Made by a program: the position numbers and the translations under genes. From positions 1 to 28,311 of the forward strand of contig DDYW01000161.1 of NCBI GenBank assembly GCA_002348185.1: 28,311 nucleotides of DNA, given 5' to 3'. Source of the stretch: Candidatus Hydrogenedentes bacterium UBA2224 (lineage in GTDB: Bacteria; Hydrogenedentota; Hydrogenedentia; Hydrogenedentales; SLHB01). Positions within the stretch are counted from its first letter, which is position 1, and every line of letters begins with the position of its first letter. Under the pieces are notes generated by a model. That model searched no databases, was not told the origin of the DNA, and was given only the letters and a program-made list of their open reading frames with translations. Below are positions 1 through 9,802 of the stretch, piece after piece.

Positions 1-98
1 CCTGTGCTTCACCGGACGCTTACGTCGATGCGACCGCGTGCAATTTCGGCGCCGTTCCAGTATCCTCTCGCCACAGTCAACGCAAGGAGAACCCCACC

Positions 99-1847
99 AT
101 GGTCCTGGTCATGCCGCTGCTGCTGCTCCTGTCGCAATTCCTCGCCGCCGCCGAACTCCCGGAAGCCGATTTCGTGGTCGCGACGGACGGCAACGACGCC
201 AACCCCGGCTCGCTTGAGGCGCCGTTCGCGACCCTCCAGCGCGCGCAGGAGGCGGTGCGCGGCCTGGTCGCTCAAGGGCTCGACAACAACGTGACCGTGC
301 TCATCCGGGGGGGCGAATACGTCCTGGAACAGCCTCTGTTCTTCGGCCCCACGGACGCCGGCACCGCCAATTTCATCGTCCGCTACGCCACGTACCCCGG
401 CGAGACGCCGGTCCTCTCGGGCGGACGCCGCCTCACGGGCTGGACACAAGGTGAAAACAACCGATGGACCCTCGACGTGGCCGGGACCGCCGGCGAAGCG
501 TGGCCATTCCGGCAACTGTTCGCCGACGGGGAACGCCTCCCGCGCGGACGCTTCCCGAACCCGCCGGACCTGCTTCGCGTCGAAGCCGTATCCCCCGACG
601 TAACCGGGATCACCCTCGCCAGTGCACCGCCCGTCGCCAATCTCGCCGGCCAGGACGCCGAACTGGTCATGTACCAGAACTGGTCCATTTCGCGGGCGGC
701 CATCGTCTCCTCCGAAAACAACGTACTCCAACTCGCCAACCCGATGGGCTGGATTGGCCACGGCGATGCCACCACGGCCAGCCCGGGCAAACCCGCCATC
801 ATCGAGAACGCGCTGGAATTCGTGGACCAGCCCGGCGAATGGTACCTGGACCGCAGGTCCGGCCTGCTGACCTACCAGGCCGCCGAAGGCGAAGACCCCA
901 ACGCGAAGACATTCATCGCGCCGAAACTCGAACACCTGCTCGTCGTTGAAGGGCAGCCGGATGCCCCCGTCATCAACCTGCGGTTCGAAGGCCTGACCTT
1001 CGCGCATACCGAATGGACCCTGCCCACGTTCGGCTACCAGGGCATCCAGGCCGGACATTACGGCACGACCACGACGGACCGCACGTACGTCCTTCCCGTC
1101 GGCATAGAATTCACCTTTGCGGAACGGTGCGCGCTCGAACGCTGCCGCGTGGAGCATTTCGGGGCCTCGGCCATCGGATTCGGCCCGCGCTGCCGCTACA
1201 ACCGCGTCGCCGGCTGCGCCGTCGCCGACATCGGCGGCAACGGCATCATGACCGGCTGGCGCGGCAAGGGCGGCCTGGCGGGCTCCGCCCCCGCCGAAGA
1301 CCACCACCTCGCGGCCGATTGGGCCGACCCGGACGACACGCCCACCGGCAACGAGATCGTCGCCAACGAGGTCCAGACCTGCGGCGCCGTCAATCACGGA
1401 TGCGTGGGCATCTTCGACGCCTTCTGCGCGGAGACCCGCATCGCTCACAACGTCGTGCACGCGATGCCCTATACCGGCATTTCGGCGGGATTCCGCTGGG
1501 ACGAATCCCCCACCAGCCAGCGCGGGGCCGTCATCGAATACAACCACGTCTACGACACCATGCGCATGCTCGCGGACGGCGGATGTCTGTACACGCTTGG
1601 CTGGCAACCCGGCGCCGTGATTCGGGGCAACGTTTTCCATGACGCCCACCGCAGCGCGTTCGCGCACGGCGGCGCCCCGAACAACGGCATCTTTTTCGAT
1701 CAGGGCAGCAAGGGGTTCCACGTCGTTGGCAACACCATCTACAACTGCTCCGGCGGCCCAATCCGCTTCAACCAGTGCGGCGCCGCCAACATGACCTGGG
1801 AAAACAACGCCCTCGAGACCGGCCCCGGCTACGCCGCCGAACCGTAG
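99..1847 (+). CDS. secreted right-handed parallel beta-helix protein
   Basis: The 582-residue protein begins with a short hydrophobic signal peptide (about residues 1-18, ending AAA). A DUF1565-like opening follows, with VATDGNDANPG at about 28-38 and then a 'FATLQRAQEAV' helix. This is the usual entry to right-handed beta-helix proteins that bind or cleave polysaccharides. The later part (about 300-575) has the irregular Asn/Gly-rich coils of a beta-helix, for example repeated 'N.I..N.V' strings. No lyase catalytic signature is obvious, so the substrate is unknown. The ATG is chosen because AAGGAGA lies at 84-90, about 8 bases upstream. It heads a plus-strand run with an esterase, an oxidoreductase and a HEAT protein, which suggests extracytoplasmic glycan processing. 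The fold call is firm; enzymatic activity is inference. Confidence 0.85.
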   Translation: MVLVMPLLLLLSQFLAAAELPEADFVVATDGNDANPGSLEAPFATLQRAQEAVRGLVAQGLDNNVTVLIRGGEYVLEQPLFFGPTDAGTANFIVRYATYPGETPVLSGGRRLTGWTQGENNRWTLDVAGTAGEAWPFRQLFADGERLPRGRFPNPPDLLRVEAVSPDVTGITLASAPPVANLAGQDAELVMYQNWSISRAAIVSSENNVLQLANPMGWIGHGDATTASPGKPAIIENALEFVDQPGEWYLDRRSGLLTYQAAEGEDPNAKTFIAPKLEHLLVVEGQPDAPVINLRFEGLTFAHTEWTLPTFGYQGIQAGHYGTTTTDRTYVLPVGIEFTFAERCALERCRVEHFGASAIGFGPRCRYNRVAGCAVADIGGNGIMTGWRGKGGLAGSAPAEDHHLAADWADPDDTPTGNEIVANEVQTCGAVNHGCVGIFDAFCAETRIAHNVVHAMPYTGISAGFRWDESPTSQRGAVIEYNHVYDTMRMLADGGCLYTLGWQPGAVIRGNVFHDAHRSAFAHGGAPNNGIFFDQGSKGFHVVGNTIYNCSGGPIRFNQCGAANMTWENNALETGPGYAAEP

Positions 1848-1958
1848 CCGCCCGCGCCCTTCACCGGATCCGTCGGATCTCCGCGTTTTGCGTCGCGGCG
1901 GCGCCTGCAGGTATGCTTGCGCTGCATGCATTCCCGCAACAGAGAGGAACGGCGTCCG

Positions 1959-2774
1959 ATGCACACCCCTGGCCTGATTTTTGCACCGCTGGTCATGCTT
2001 CTGGCCCTTACCGCAGGCGCCGTGGAGCTCTCGTTCGAAGACGTGGCATTCAACGCGCGTTGCGATGGCACGGAGCAGCGTTACGTCATCGGCCTCCCGC
2101 CGGGGTTGGACGCGAGTGCACCGCATGACGCCCTGATTGCCCTCCACGGCCATGGCTCGGACCGCTGGCAATTCGTTCGGGAAGAACGCGGCGAATGCGC
2201 GGCCCCGCGCCACATCGCCCAGGAACGCGGTCTGATCTTCATTTCGCCGGATTACCGCGCCACGACCTCCTGGATGGGCCCGAAAGCCGAGGCTGATCTG
2301 GTGCAGATCATCGAGGAAGTGCGGGAAAAGTACAACGTAACGCGGTTCTTCCTCTGCGGAGGCTCCATGGGCGCTTCCGGCGCGCTCACGTTCGCGGCGT
2401 TGCACCCCGGCCTCATCGCGGGCGTGGCTGCGATGAACGGTACGGCCAACCATCTCGAATATGAGAACTACCAGGATGCCATCCGGGAATCGTTTGGGGG
2501 GACAAAAGCCGAGATCCCGGAAGAGTACAAGAAACGCAGCGCGGAATACTGGCCCGAACGCTTCACCATGCCGTTCGCCATGACGCTCAGCGGCCAGGAC
2601 GAAGCCGTACCCCCGCAGAGCGGTCTCCGGCTCGCCGACGTGCTCCGGAAGATGGGCCGGGACGTCCTTGTCATCTACCGCGAGGAGCAGGGCCATTTCA
2701 GCACCTACGAAGACACCCGGGCCATCGTCGAACACATCCTGGCCCCGGCCGACGCCATCGCGGCAAAGCCATGA
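1959..2774 (+). CDS. secreted alpha/beta hydrolase (esterase, PHB-depolymerase/feruloyl-esterase-like)
   Basis: The 271-residue product has a signal peptide (MHTPGLIF..., hydrophobic to about residue 21). The catalytic triad is readable: nucleophile Ser136 in GGSMG, Asp214 in SGQDEAVPP and His246 in EEQGHF. The oxyanion-hole stretch is ALHGHG at about 61-66. Size and layout match single-domain secreted esterases of the PHB depolymerase/feruloyl esterase type, which cleave ester side groups or short polymers. The ATG at 1959 is preferred over a TTG at 1917 because it has GAGAGGAA just upstream and gives a clean signal peptide. It lies 111 bases after the beta-helix gene and 88 before the oxidoreductase gene on the same strand. 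The true substrate cannot be told from the sequence. Confidence 0.85.
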   Translation: MHTPGLIFAPLVMLLALTAGAVELSFEDVAFNARCDGTEQRYVIGLPPGLDASAPHDALIALHGHGSDRWQFVREERGECAAPRHIAQERGLIFISPDYRATTSWMGPKAEADLVQIIEEVREKYNVTRFFLCGGSMGASGALTFAALHPGLIAGVAAMNGTANHLEYENYQDAIRESFGGTKAEIPEEYKKRSAEYWPERFTMPFAMTLSGQDEAVPPQSGLRLADVLRKMGRDVLVIYREEQGHFSTYEDTRAIVEHILAPADAIAAKP

Positions 2775-2862
2775 CCCCCGGCGCGACGCTCGTGACTGGA
2801 CATTCCCCCGTGCGCTCACGGTATGATGTGCCCGCGGGGTATACACACGAAAGGAACCACCC

Positions 2863-4158
2863 ATGACGAAGAAGCGCTTTACCCGGCGCACGTTTCTGAG
2901 CCTCGCCAGCGCCGCCGCGGCGGCCGGGCTGGCGCCGCGGACCGCCCGCGCGGGCATCGGGCCCAACGAGAAGATTAACCTGGCCGTGATCGGCTGCGGC
3001 GGCATGGGTTCGCGCCACATCGAGGCCCTCGCCGTCAACGACAACTGCAACCTCGCCGCCCTCTGCGACGTCTACATCCCGCGCTACGCCGCCCAGCAGA
3101 AGGTCGTCGAGGAACTGACCGGCAAGAAACCCGACGGCTACCAGGATTTCCGGCGCGTCCTCGAACGCAACGACATCGATGCCATTCTCATTGCCACGCC
3201 GGATCATTGGCATCCCCTCTTGACCATTCTCGGTTGCGAAGCCGGGAAAGACGTCTACGTCGAGAAGCCCGCCTGCACGACGGTTCAAGAAGGCCGCGCC
3301 ATGGTCAACGCCGCCCGCCGGTACGGGACCGTGGTGCAGGTCGGCACGCAGCAGCGCTCGATGCCCCTGTTTCAGCAGGCCGTCGAGATCATCCACTCGG
3401 GCCGGCTTGGCGTCATTACCTCCGCCACGGCGTGGGTCGGCACCAACGGCTCGCTCGTCCAGGAGAGCGTGCGCGAGATCCCCAGGGGCCTCGATTGGGA
3501 CCTGTGGCTCGGTCCCGCTCCCTGGCACGACTACACCCAGGAGCGGTTCACGGCCTTCCGCGCCTTCATGGATTACGCCCGGGGAGGCGAACTCGCCAAC
3601 TGGGGCGTCCATCTCGTCGACATCCTCCACTGGGGAATCCGCCAGGACCGCCCGCTGACCGCCCAGGCCGTCGGCGGCAATTACCTCGGCGGCGCGGGCT
3701 CGGACAACTATGAGGTCGTCGACGCCCTCCTCGAATACCCGGGCTGCACGGTAACCTGGGAGCAGCGCCACAGCAACACCCATTCGACCAAGGGGTACGG
3801 CATGCGGTTCCAGGGTACGCGCGGGCGCCTCACCCTCGACCGCGCCTCATACTGGCTCGAGAACCTCGCACCGGATTCCGATCTCACCCCCGGCGAGGTC
3901 GCAGGCGCCCCGGAACTCAGTTGGGCCAACCCCGACCACCACAACAACTTCTTCGAGTGTATCCGCGCACGCAGGAAACCCCGGACCGATGTCGAGATCG
4001 GCGTGCGCTCGACATCCGCCATCCTCATCGCGGGGATTGCCCTCAAGGTGTCGCGCAAGCTCGTATGGGACGGCGACGCCGAACGCTTCATCGGAGACGC
4101 GGAAGCCAACAAACACCTGACCCGGCCCTATCGGGCGCCGTGGCGGTTGGACGTATAG
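2863..4158 (+). CDS. Tat-exported Gfo/Idh/MocA family oxidoreductase
   Basis: A 431-residue NAD(P)-dependent sugar or glycoside dehydrogenase. The N terminus carries a twin-arginine motif (RRTFLSLA, residues 8-15) and an Ala-rich segment ending TARA, so the folded, cofactor-loaded enzyme is probably exported. The Rossmann glycine motif GCGGMG is at 44-49 and the family hallmark EKP at 134-136. The C-terminal half is the mixed alpha/beta substrate domain. The start has AAGGAA about 8 bases upstream. A TATGAT hexamer at 2822-2827 could be a -10 box, but no good -35 goes with it. The HEAT-repeat gene follows after 12 bases, so the two are probably co-transcribed. It resembles the oxidoreductase at 9803-11053 in type, but the leader and sequence differ, so they are paralogues and not a recent duplication. 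The oxidised sugar is unknown. Confidence 0.92.
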   Translation: MTKKRFTRRTFLSLASAAAAAGLAPRTARAGIGPNEKINLAVIGCGGMGSRHIEALAVNDNCNLAALCDVYIPRYAAQQKVVEELTGKKPDGYQDFRRVLERNDIDAILIATPDHWHPLLTILGCEAGKDVYVEKPACTTVQEGRAMVNAARRYGTVVQVGTQQRSMPLFQQAVEIIHSGRLGVITSATAWVGTNGSLVQESVREIPRGLDWDLWLGPAPWHDYTQERFTAFRAFMDYARGGELANWGVHLVDILHWGIRQDRPLTAQAVGGNYLGGAGSDNYEVVDALLEYPGCTVTWEQRHSNTHSTKGYGMRFQGTRGRLTLDRASYWLENLAPDSDLTPGEVAGAPELSWANPDHHNNFFECIRARRKPRTDVEIGVRSTSAILIAGIALKVSRKLVWDGDAERFIGDAEANKHLTRPYRAPWRLDV

Positions 4159-4170
4159 AAGGAGCCGATC

Positions 4171-6237
4171 ATGCGCATCCACAGACTGTTCTTCGCGGGG
4201 ATTCTCGGGTTCGCGGCCGCTACGGGCGCGCTCGCTGCGACCACCGGCCAGCTCCTTGCCGATATCGCGGGCGGCGACGAGCACGCGCGCGCGGTGGCGC
4301 GTCAACTCCTGCCCCGGCAGGGCGTTGAGATCATTCCCAGACTCCTCCCGCTGCTCAGCCACGAGGACATGGCCGTCAGCAAGACCGCATTCAACGTGCT
4401 CGAGGATCTCGCCAACATGGCCGGTGCGCCGGGCCGCTTCGACGACCGCCTCTTCGTCACCGCCGAGCTCCTCAAACTGCTCCAGCCCGAGCAGACTCCG
4501 GCCGTCAAGGAAACCGGCATGCGGCTGCTTCCTTTGATCATGCCTCCGGACGTGCCTCTCGACCCGGTGTCGGTACTGCTCCAGGACCCGGAGCTGCGCG
4601 AAAAGGCCCGCGAATGCCTCGAGCACATCGGCACGCAGGAAGCGTCCGACGCGCTGCTCACGGCGATTCCCGGCGCCGACCCGGGCTTCGCGCGCGCCCT
4701 CGCGGATGCCGCCGGCCGCGTTCAGGATCCGTCAAGCATCGAGCCCCTGAAACGCATTGCGGCCGAGCATGTCGCCCCGGAAGTCCGCGCCGCCGCACTC
4801 CATGCCCTGGCGTGGACCGGCGACCCCGCGTTCGCAGCGTTGTTCCGCGACGTCCGCGCCAAGGCCGACGAGGCCACCCGCCTTGAATGCGAGCGCGCCG
4901 TTATCCGGCTCGCCGAAACCATGGGCCGGAAGGGCGGAAGCTGGGACTATACCCTCGCCGTATTTAAGGAAATCCTCGCTGAAACGCAGCACGACATTAT
5001 CAAACGGGCCGCCATGATGGGCCTTGGCCAGTTCGGCGACGAGACCGTGGTCGAACCCATCGTTGCCGCCGCGGCGGGAGGCGCTCCCCTGGTGCAGGCG
5101 ACCGTGGTTCCCGCGCTCGAAGCGCTCCGCGGGCCCGCCGCCACGCGGCGCATCCTCGCCGCCTATCCGAACCTCGAGCCCGCGACCCAGCTTCGCATGC
5201 TCCAGATGTTTGGCCGCAAGAACGACCCGGCCTGTCTTCCCATCCTCAAGGATGCCGCCCTGAGCCCGGACGCCGCCTTTCGCCGGGCCGCGCTTGATGC
5301 GCTGGCTTCCGCGCGCTCGGTGGATGCCCTGCCCGTGCTCGTGACCCTCGCGCGCGAGGGTTCGGAAGAAGAACGCGCCCTCGCGATCCAGGCCGCCTCC
5401 AACGTGGCGGGCAGCATCGGCAGCGCGGGCGACGCCGAGGCCGCCGGAAACGCCTTCCTGGAGCTTTACGCCCTCACCGGCGACCCGGCCGTCCGGCGCA
5501 CCGCCCTGGAAGGCCTCGCACGCTATCCCGTCGCGGCGGCGCACGACACCGTCGTCTCCGCGCTTGCCGACGAGGCTCTGGCCGACGCGGCACGAGCCGC
5601 CCTGCCCGGACTCTTCGGAGCGCTGGTCAAATCCGGTGCACAGGACAAGGCCCTCGAGATCTTCGACCGCGTGCTCCGCGGCGGAGCGACCCCCGAAGTC
5701 CTCGTAGGCATGGCGTCGCGCCTGCAGGGCCTTCAGACGGCACTCGACACCACCCAACTCCTCGGCGTCGTCAAGCAGTGGCACGTCATCGGCCCCTTCC
5801 AATGGAAAAGCGACGACGACTGGGCGGCGGCCTTCGTGGGCGAGCCCGCCATCACGCTCGAAGGCGCATACAAGGACGGCGACGCCGAACGCCGCTGGAC
5901 CCCCGTCACTTCCGGCGACGCCCTCGGTCTGGTCGACCTCATGGGCACTATCGGTCAGTATGACCGCGTTTTTGCCTATGCCTATACGGAAATCGACGTT
6001 CCAGAAGCCACGCCCGCGCAGATTCGCATCGGCTCCGACGACGGCAATGCCGTGTGGCTGAACGGCGAGAAGATCTGGGAAAACCGCGTGGACCGCGGCG
6101 CCGCGCCCGACCAGGACATCGCCCCCTGTCAACTCATCCAGGGCAAAAACCGCATCCTCGTCAAAATCAGTCAGGGCGCCGGCGGCTGGAACTTCATGCT
6201 CCGCATCACCCGGCCCGACGGCACCGCGCCCTGGTAG
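4171..6237 (+). CDS. secreted HEAT-repeat protein with C-terminal beta-sandwich module
   Basis: 688 residues. A signal peptide (about 1-23, ending ALA) precedes a long helical array, about 25-520, of HEAT-like repeats with recurring 'A..AL..L' and 'DP..R..AL' patterns. Such arrays are protein- or ligand-binding scaffolds. From WHVIGPF at 537-543 the fold changes to a beta-sandwich of about 150 residues with IGSDDGNAVWLNG and 'GKNRILVKISQG', resembling PA14/galactose-binding-like modules. The same module closes the phosphoesterase at 16380-18167. The start has GAAGGAG about 7 bases upstream, 12 bases after the oxidoreductase stop, so translation of the two may be linked. The run ends in a 45-base convergent gap with the minus-strand galactosidase gene. 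No catalytic site is visible; a scaffold or binding role is inferred. Confidence 0.85.
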   Translation: MRIHRLFFAGILGFAAATGALAATTGQLLADIAGGDEHARAVARQLLPRQGVEIIPRLLPLLSHEDMAVSKTAFNVLEDLANMAGAPGRFDDRLFVTAELLKLLQPEQTPAVKETGMRLLPLIMPPDVPLDPVSVLLQDPELREKARECLEHIGTQEASDALLTAIPGADPGFARALADAAGRVQDPSSIEPLKRIAAEHVAPEVRAAALHALAWTGDPAFAALFRDVRAKADEATRLECERAVIRLAETMGRKGGSWDYTLAVFKEILAETQHDIIKRAAMMGLGQFGDETVVEPIVAAAAGGAPLVQATVVPALEALRGPAATRRILAAYPNLEPATQLRMLQMFGRKNDPACLPILKDAALSPDAAFRRAALDALASARSVDALPVLVTLAREGSEEERALAIQAASNVAGSIGSAGDAEAAGNAFLELYALTGDPAVRRTALEGLARYPVAAAHDTVVSALADEALADAARAALPGLFGALVKSGAQDKALEIFDRVLRGGATPEVLVGMASRLQGLQTALDTTQLLGVVKQWHVIGPFQWKSDDDWAAAFVGEPAITLEGAYKDGDAERRWTPVTSGDALGLVDLMGTIGQYDRVFAYAYTEIDVPEATPAQIRIGSDDGNAVWLNGEKIWENRVDRGAAPDQDIAPCQLIQGKNRILVKISQGAGGWNFMLRITRPDGTAPW

Positions 6238-6282
6238 GCCGGGGCGTATCCCGAGACGCCTGCGCTACAAGGACACCGAAGC

Positions 6283-8802
6283 TCAGTCCACCACCCGATA
6301 CTCCATCAGCAGCGAACCGGGGCATTCCTCAATACGCGCATCGAAAGTGGCGAGCTCGGTTCCTGTCATCCGGACTGGCGCCTCGGGCACATACCCGCGC
6401 GACACAATGACTTCGTAGTTGGCGTCGGGACGAATCCCCCGCAGGGGGCACGCAAAACCGGTGTAGCGCGACGCGGGCCGCCGGAACGCCAGCACCATCC
6501 CCTCGCCGGAGTCGGCAAGATGGTATTGCATCACCAGCCACACCGCCGGATCGGTCGAGACGTCCGTCAGCGCATAGAAGTCGCCGAAGCAGTATTTCCG
6601 GAGCCGTTTTCCTTCGGCAATCGCCGCGGCGAGCTGGTCGCGCGGATAATCCGCCGCGCGGATGTCCTCGCTGAACGCCATGCCTCCGTTGAACCCGCTG
6701 CGGAACAAGTACGGCGTCACGCCCATCTGGCCACTGGTGTGGAGCGGCAGGTACCGGTTCAGTCCGGCGGTGATAACCTGGTTGCGCAGCGCCGATTCCT
6801 CGTAATTCTTCTCCAACAGCGGCATGATGGTGCCGTCGGTCCGCCAGAGGGGGATGGACCGCGCACACAATTCGAGATCGATGCGCTGGCCGCCCGACGC
6901 GCAGTTGTCGATGAACAGGCCGGGATGGGCGGCCAGGAGGTCGTCCCACATGCGATAGAGCCCCTCAACGTACCGCACTTCGTCGATGCCCGCCCGGTCC
7001 GGGTCGCGCTCATCGAGGATTCCCCACAGCACTTCGTAATCCACCGCATTGTCAATACGCAGGCACTCGATGCCGTACGCGTCGATGGCGGCGTTCAGGT
7101 ACTCCGTCGCGTACTGCCGGGCCTCGGGAATGGCCAGATTGAGCATGCCGCCATGCCCCATGCGCTCCGGCGGGGGCATCACCACCCAATCGGGATGCTC
7201 CTGGTCCATTAAGGAACCCGGGGAGATGCGTTCCGGCTCGAACCACAACAGAAACTTCATGCCGGCGTCGTGGGCCGCCCTCGAAATCGGCGCCAATCCA
7301 TTCGGGAAGCGGTTCTTGTCGACTTCGCGGTCGACGGGCAACACGTAATGCCCGATCACCGGAAAGCGGGTGATACCGCGGTACGCGTCCAGCCAGAAAT
7401 ACTCAAACCCGAGGCCTTTGGCGGATTCGAGATGCGCCATCACATCGGCCTCGGTGCCGTCGTCCATCTCGTAGAACGAGGTGCTCATGTGCGCAATCGG
7501 CGGCACCACGGGCTGTCCGTCAATCTTCGGCATGATGTGGCGCAGCATCACCTGCCGAAATGCGTTATAGCCGTACCAGACATCGTCGTCCTGCCAGTAT
7601 ACTTGCAAGATGCGCGGCCCACGCACCGTCTCACCGGGTCTCAGCTTCGCGTGGAACTTCTCGAGACCCGCCTGAAGGCGAAGCACATGGCCGGTATGCT
7701 CGACCGACGCCGTCCAGCGCCCCGTCCAGCCAATGGCCGTAACCACCCCCCCGCCCGGCCACGCGCAGGTGAAGAACGGCGACGCGCCCTTCGACGAGCG
7801 CCCCGACTGCGGCTGAATCGTCACCGCGTGTCCGGGCGCGAGGCCTTGCGAGAACGGCCGCCAGTCGGTCGCGCCCGCGATGCTCCCTTCGAGCTGGTGC
7901 AGCACCGGTCCCGCGACGTCCGGGACCACCACATCCAGCGAACGAATCGCTTCGAGCACCGGCGAATCCGCATTGCCGGTATTGGTGAAGTAGAGCGTCC
8001 AGTCCACCCCCGGCACGTCGGCATACAACGTGCAGACGGCGCGCACCTCGAGACCCGTGGCCGGGTCGCGCAGGGTCAGGGTGCGTGTGCGCGGCCCGTC
8101 TCCCGGCGCCGGGTCATCCACCGACTGTTCCCACGCGCCGAGCAATTCCGAGGAGGGTTTCCCGCCATACACAAATGAAAACGGAGGCCGGCCAAGATAG
8201 GGCTGCGTGAAATCGAGTTCGTCCAGCCACACCACGGCGCCGCTGGCGAGCGTCACCCGCGCATCGCCCCAGTCTCCCTGGTCGAAGCTTCGGTTGTCGC
8301 CGCCGATGTCCACCACCAGGTCGAACTCCTGGGCGCTGTTCAAGGGGACCACGATGGACTGCACCGGATCGCCCGGGCGCATCACCTCCGTCGAGAACGC
8401 CGTCTCCCCGGCCACGAGCACCTGGAACCGCACCGACGCGGGGCTGCCGTCGACATTGCGATCGAGACCGATGTCCGCGGCGAATTCCCGGGCCGGCTCC
8501 GCCAGACTCACCCGCAGGACGCTGTGCGAATTCACGCCGATGCCGTGTTCGTAGACCCGCTCGCCCAGGCGCAGCGGCCCCCCAAAAGAACAACGCCGGA
8601 GCTTGGTTTCTCCGGGGCTGTCTTCATGAACCACCACCAGCCGGTTCCCGGGCGCCGCGTCTTGTGTATGCACCGCGAACGCGCCTTCCGCCCACGCGAT
8701 GTTGCGCTGCGCGTCTTCGGGATACTCCGCCGCGTCCGCCGTAACACCACCGGCAAGAACCGCCACGATCCCCAGACCCGCGCAAAGCATACCACTACGC
8801 AT
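6283..8802 (-). CDS. secreted GH36-like alpha-galactosidase with N-terminal NPCBM module
   Basis: 839 residues from an ATG with GGGGAG upstream (8811-8816, minus strand); a further-upstream start would only add a tail before the signal peptide. The signal peptide runs to about residue 25. An NPCBM carbohydrate-binding module follows (about 60-190, with YEHGIGVNSHS and FAADIGLD). The catalytic TIM barrel shows GH36/clan GH-D motifs: FWLDAYRG near 470, KFLLWFEPER near 516-525, the likely nucleophile Asp584 in LRIDN, NCASGGQRIDLE at about 633-644, and the likely acid/base Asp656 in WRTDG. The family releases terminal alpha-galactose or alpha-GalNAc. The usual KWD before the nucleophile is replaced by RID, so the preferred sugar may differ. 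It is the last gene of a three-gene minus-strand operon, 54 bases after the isomerase gene. Confidence 0.9.
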   Translation of the reverse strand: MRSGMLCAGLGIVAVLAGGVTADAAEYPEDAQRNIAWAEGAFAVHTQDAAPGNRLVVVHEDSPGETKLRRCSFGGPLRLGERVYEHGIGVNSHSVLRVSLAEPAREFAADIGLDRNVDGSPASVRFQVLVAGETAFSTEVMRPGDPVQSIVVPLNSAQEFDLVVDIGGDNRSFDQGDWGDARVTLASGAVVWLDELDFTQPYLGRPPFSFVYGGKPSSELLGAWEQSVDDPAPGDGPRTRTLTLRDPATGLEVRAVCTLYADVPGVDWTLYFTNTGNADSPVLEAIRSLDVVVPDVAGPVLHQLEGSIAGATDWRPFSQGLAPGHAVTIQPQSGRSSKGASPFFTCAWPGGGVVTAIGWTGRWTASVEHTGHVLRLQAGLEKFHAKLRPGETVRGPRILQVYWQDDDVWYGYNAFRQVMLRHIMPKIDGQPVVPPIAHMSTSFYEMDDGTEADVMAHLESAKGLGFEYFWLDAYRGITRFPVIGHYVLPVDREVDKNRFPNGLAPISRAAHDAGMKFLLWFEPERISPGSLMDQEHPDWVVMPPPERMGHGGMLNLAIPEARQYATEYLNAAIDAYGIECLRIDNAVDYEVLWGILDERDPDRAGIDEVRYVEGLYRMWDDLLAAHPGLFIDNCASGGQRIDLELCARSIPLWRTDGTIMPLLEKNYEESALRNQVITAGLNRYLPLHTSGQMGVTPYLFRSGFNGGMAFSEDIRAADYPRDQLAAAIAEGKRLRKYCFGDFYALTDVSTDPAVWLVMQYHLADSGEGMVLAFRRPASRYTGFACPLRGIRPDANYEVIVSRGYVPEAPVRMTGTELATFDARIEECPGSLLMEYRVVD

Positions 8803-8856
8803 GGTCCAGCCTCCCCGCGCGCACACGCGCTTCCGGACTCTTTGACGACGCGGCTT

Positions 8857-9762
8857 TTACTGGGCGACGAGTTGCTCGACGAATTCGCGCGCGCGCTTCG
8901 CCTCGGCCAGCAATTGCGCCTCGTCTCCGGGCTTGAGGCACTCCACAACCAGCGCGCCTTTCGTAAAGCCGCCCTGCTTGAGGCGGGCCAGCACCTTCGC
9001 GAAATCCACCATGCCGTCGCCGGGGGTAACCGCAACCTCCTTGGGATGCACGTAATCTTTCACGCACATGCCCGCGACCAGGCCGTCCACCGTCGCGGCA
9101 TCGTCCACGGGGCTGAGCGCGCCATCCGAGTAATAGTAAATGTTGCCCGGGTCGTACCAGATCCGAAAATTCTTGTGGCCCACGGTCTCCTCGACGGTCT
9201 TCCGGCACTGGGGCCCCGTCGCGTTGAGCCCGCCGTGGGGTTTCACGCTGATCCCGATGCCCTTCTCCGCGGCGTAATCGCAGGTCTCGGCGATCGCCTG
9301 GTAGTAGAGCGCGTACAGCTTTTCGTCCCCGATGCCGCCCATCAGCAGGTTTTCGGCCTTCACGGTGGCGCAGTGGTCGATGAGCGTGCGCATGCCCGCG
9401 ATGCCGGCCTCGAGCGATTCGTTGACCGGAATGCCCCCGCCGTATACCGACGGGACCTGGAGCCCGCGTTTTGCGCATTCTTCGGCGACCTGCCGGGCCT
9501 CCTCCGGCGTGGTTTTGACCGAAATCACCAGGTGGGTATCGTTGTTGGTCGTCATCAGCCCCGCATGCTTGTAACCGGCCGCCGCGATGGCGTCGAGCGC
9601 CACACGGTAGTCCAGTTTGTCCCACGGGCGGGTATAGATGCCGATCTTCCACGGGCCGCCGGCTGGGGATTCGGCCGCGGAGGCCCCCAGCGCCACGGCC
9701 GCAAGACCGGCCGCTCCGAACTGGGCGGAGCGGCCGAGAAACTCGCGTCGAGTGCTTGTCAT
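8857..9762 (-). CDS. Tat-exported sugar phosphate isomerase/epimerase-like TIM-barrel protein
   Basis: 301 residues. The start is set at an ATG preceded by GAAGGAA (minus strand, 9771-9777); reading upstream in frame runs into the neighbour's coding sequence. The N terminus MTSTRREFLGR plus an Ala-rich stretch is a twin-arginine export signal. The rest is the AP-endonuclease-2/xylose-isomerase-like barrel, with recognisable strand ends carrying likely metal ligands: VKPHGG, WYDPGN, VKDYVH and VVECLKPGDE. Family members isomerise or epimerise sugars, and some act as lyases on 3-keto-glycosides. It lies between a Gfo/Idh oxidoreductase gene (40-base gap) and the GH36 gene (54-base gap), which fits the oxidise-then-eliminate pairing known from C-glycoside cleavage. 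The family is clear; the reaction is inferred from context. Confidence 0.88.
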   Translation of the reverse strand: MTSTRREFLGRSAQFGAAGLAAVALGASAAESPAGGPWKIGIYTRPWDKLDYRVALDAIAAAGYKHAGLMTTNNDTHLVISVKTTPEEARQVAEECAKRGLQVPSVYGGGIPVNESLEAGIAGMRTLIDHCATVKAENLLMGGIGDEKLYALYYQAIAETCDYAAEKGIGISVKPHGGLNATGPQCRKTVEETVGHKNFRIWYDPGNIYYYSDGALSPVDDAATVDGLVAGMCVKDYVHPKEVAVTPGDGMVDFAKVLARLKQGGFTKGALVVECLKPGDEAQLLAEAKRAREFVEQLVAQ

Positions 9763-9802
9763 TGTGCGATTTCCTTCATCGTGAATGCTGTTTGGCAAGG
9801 AA

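Noticed and set aside
9..3050. Very long minus-strand open frame (about 1,000 codons)
   Set aside because: It lies antisense to three well-recognised plus-strand genes, has low-complexity Arg/Gly/Val-rich translation and no family motifs. It is a high-GC shadow.
6238..6282. GGCGT/ACGCC dyad in the convergent gap as a bidirectional terminator
   Set aside because: The stem is only five bp with an eight-base loop and no T-run on either strand.
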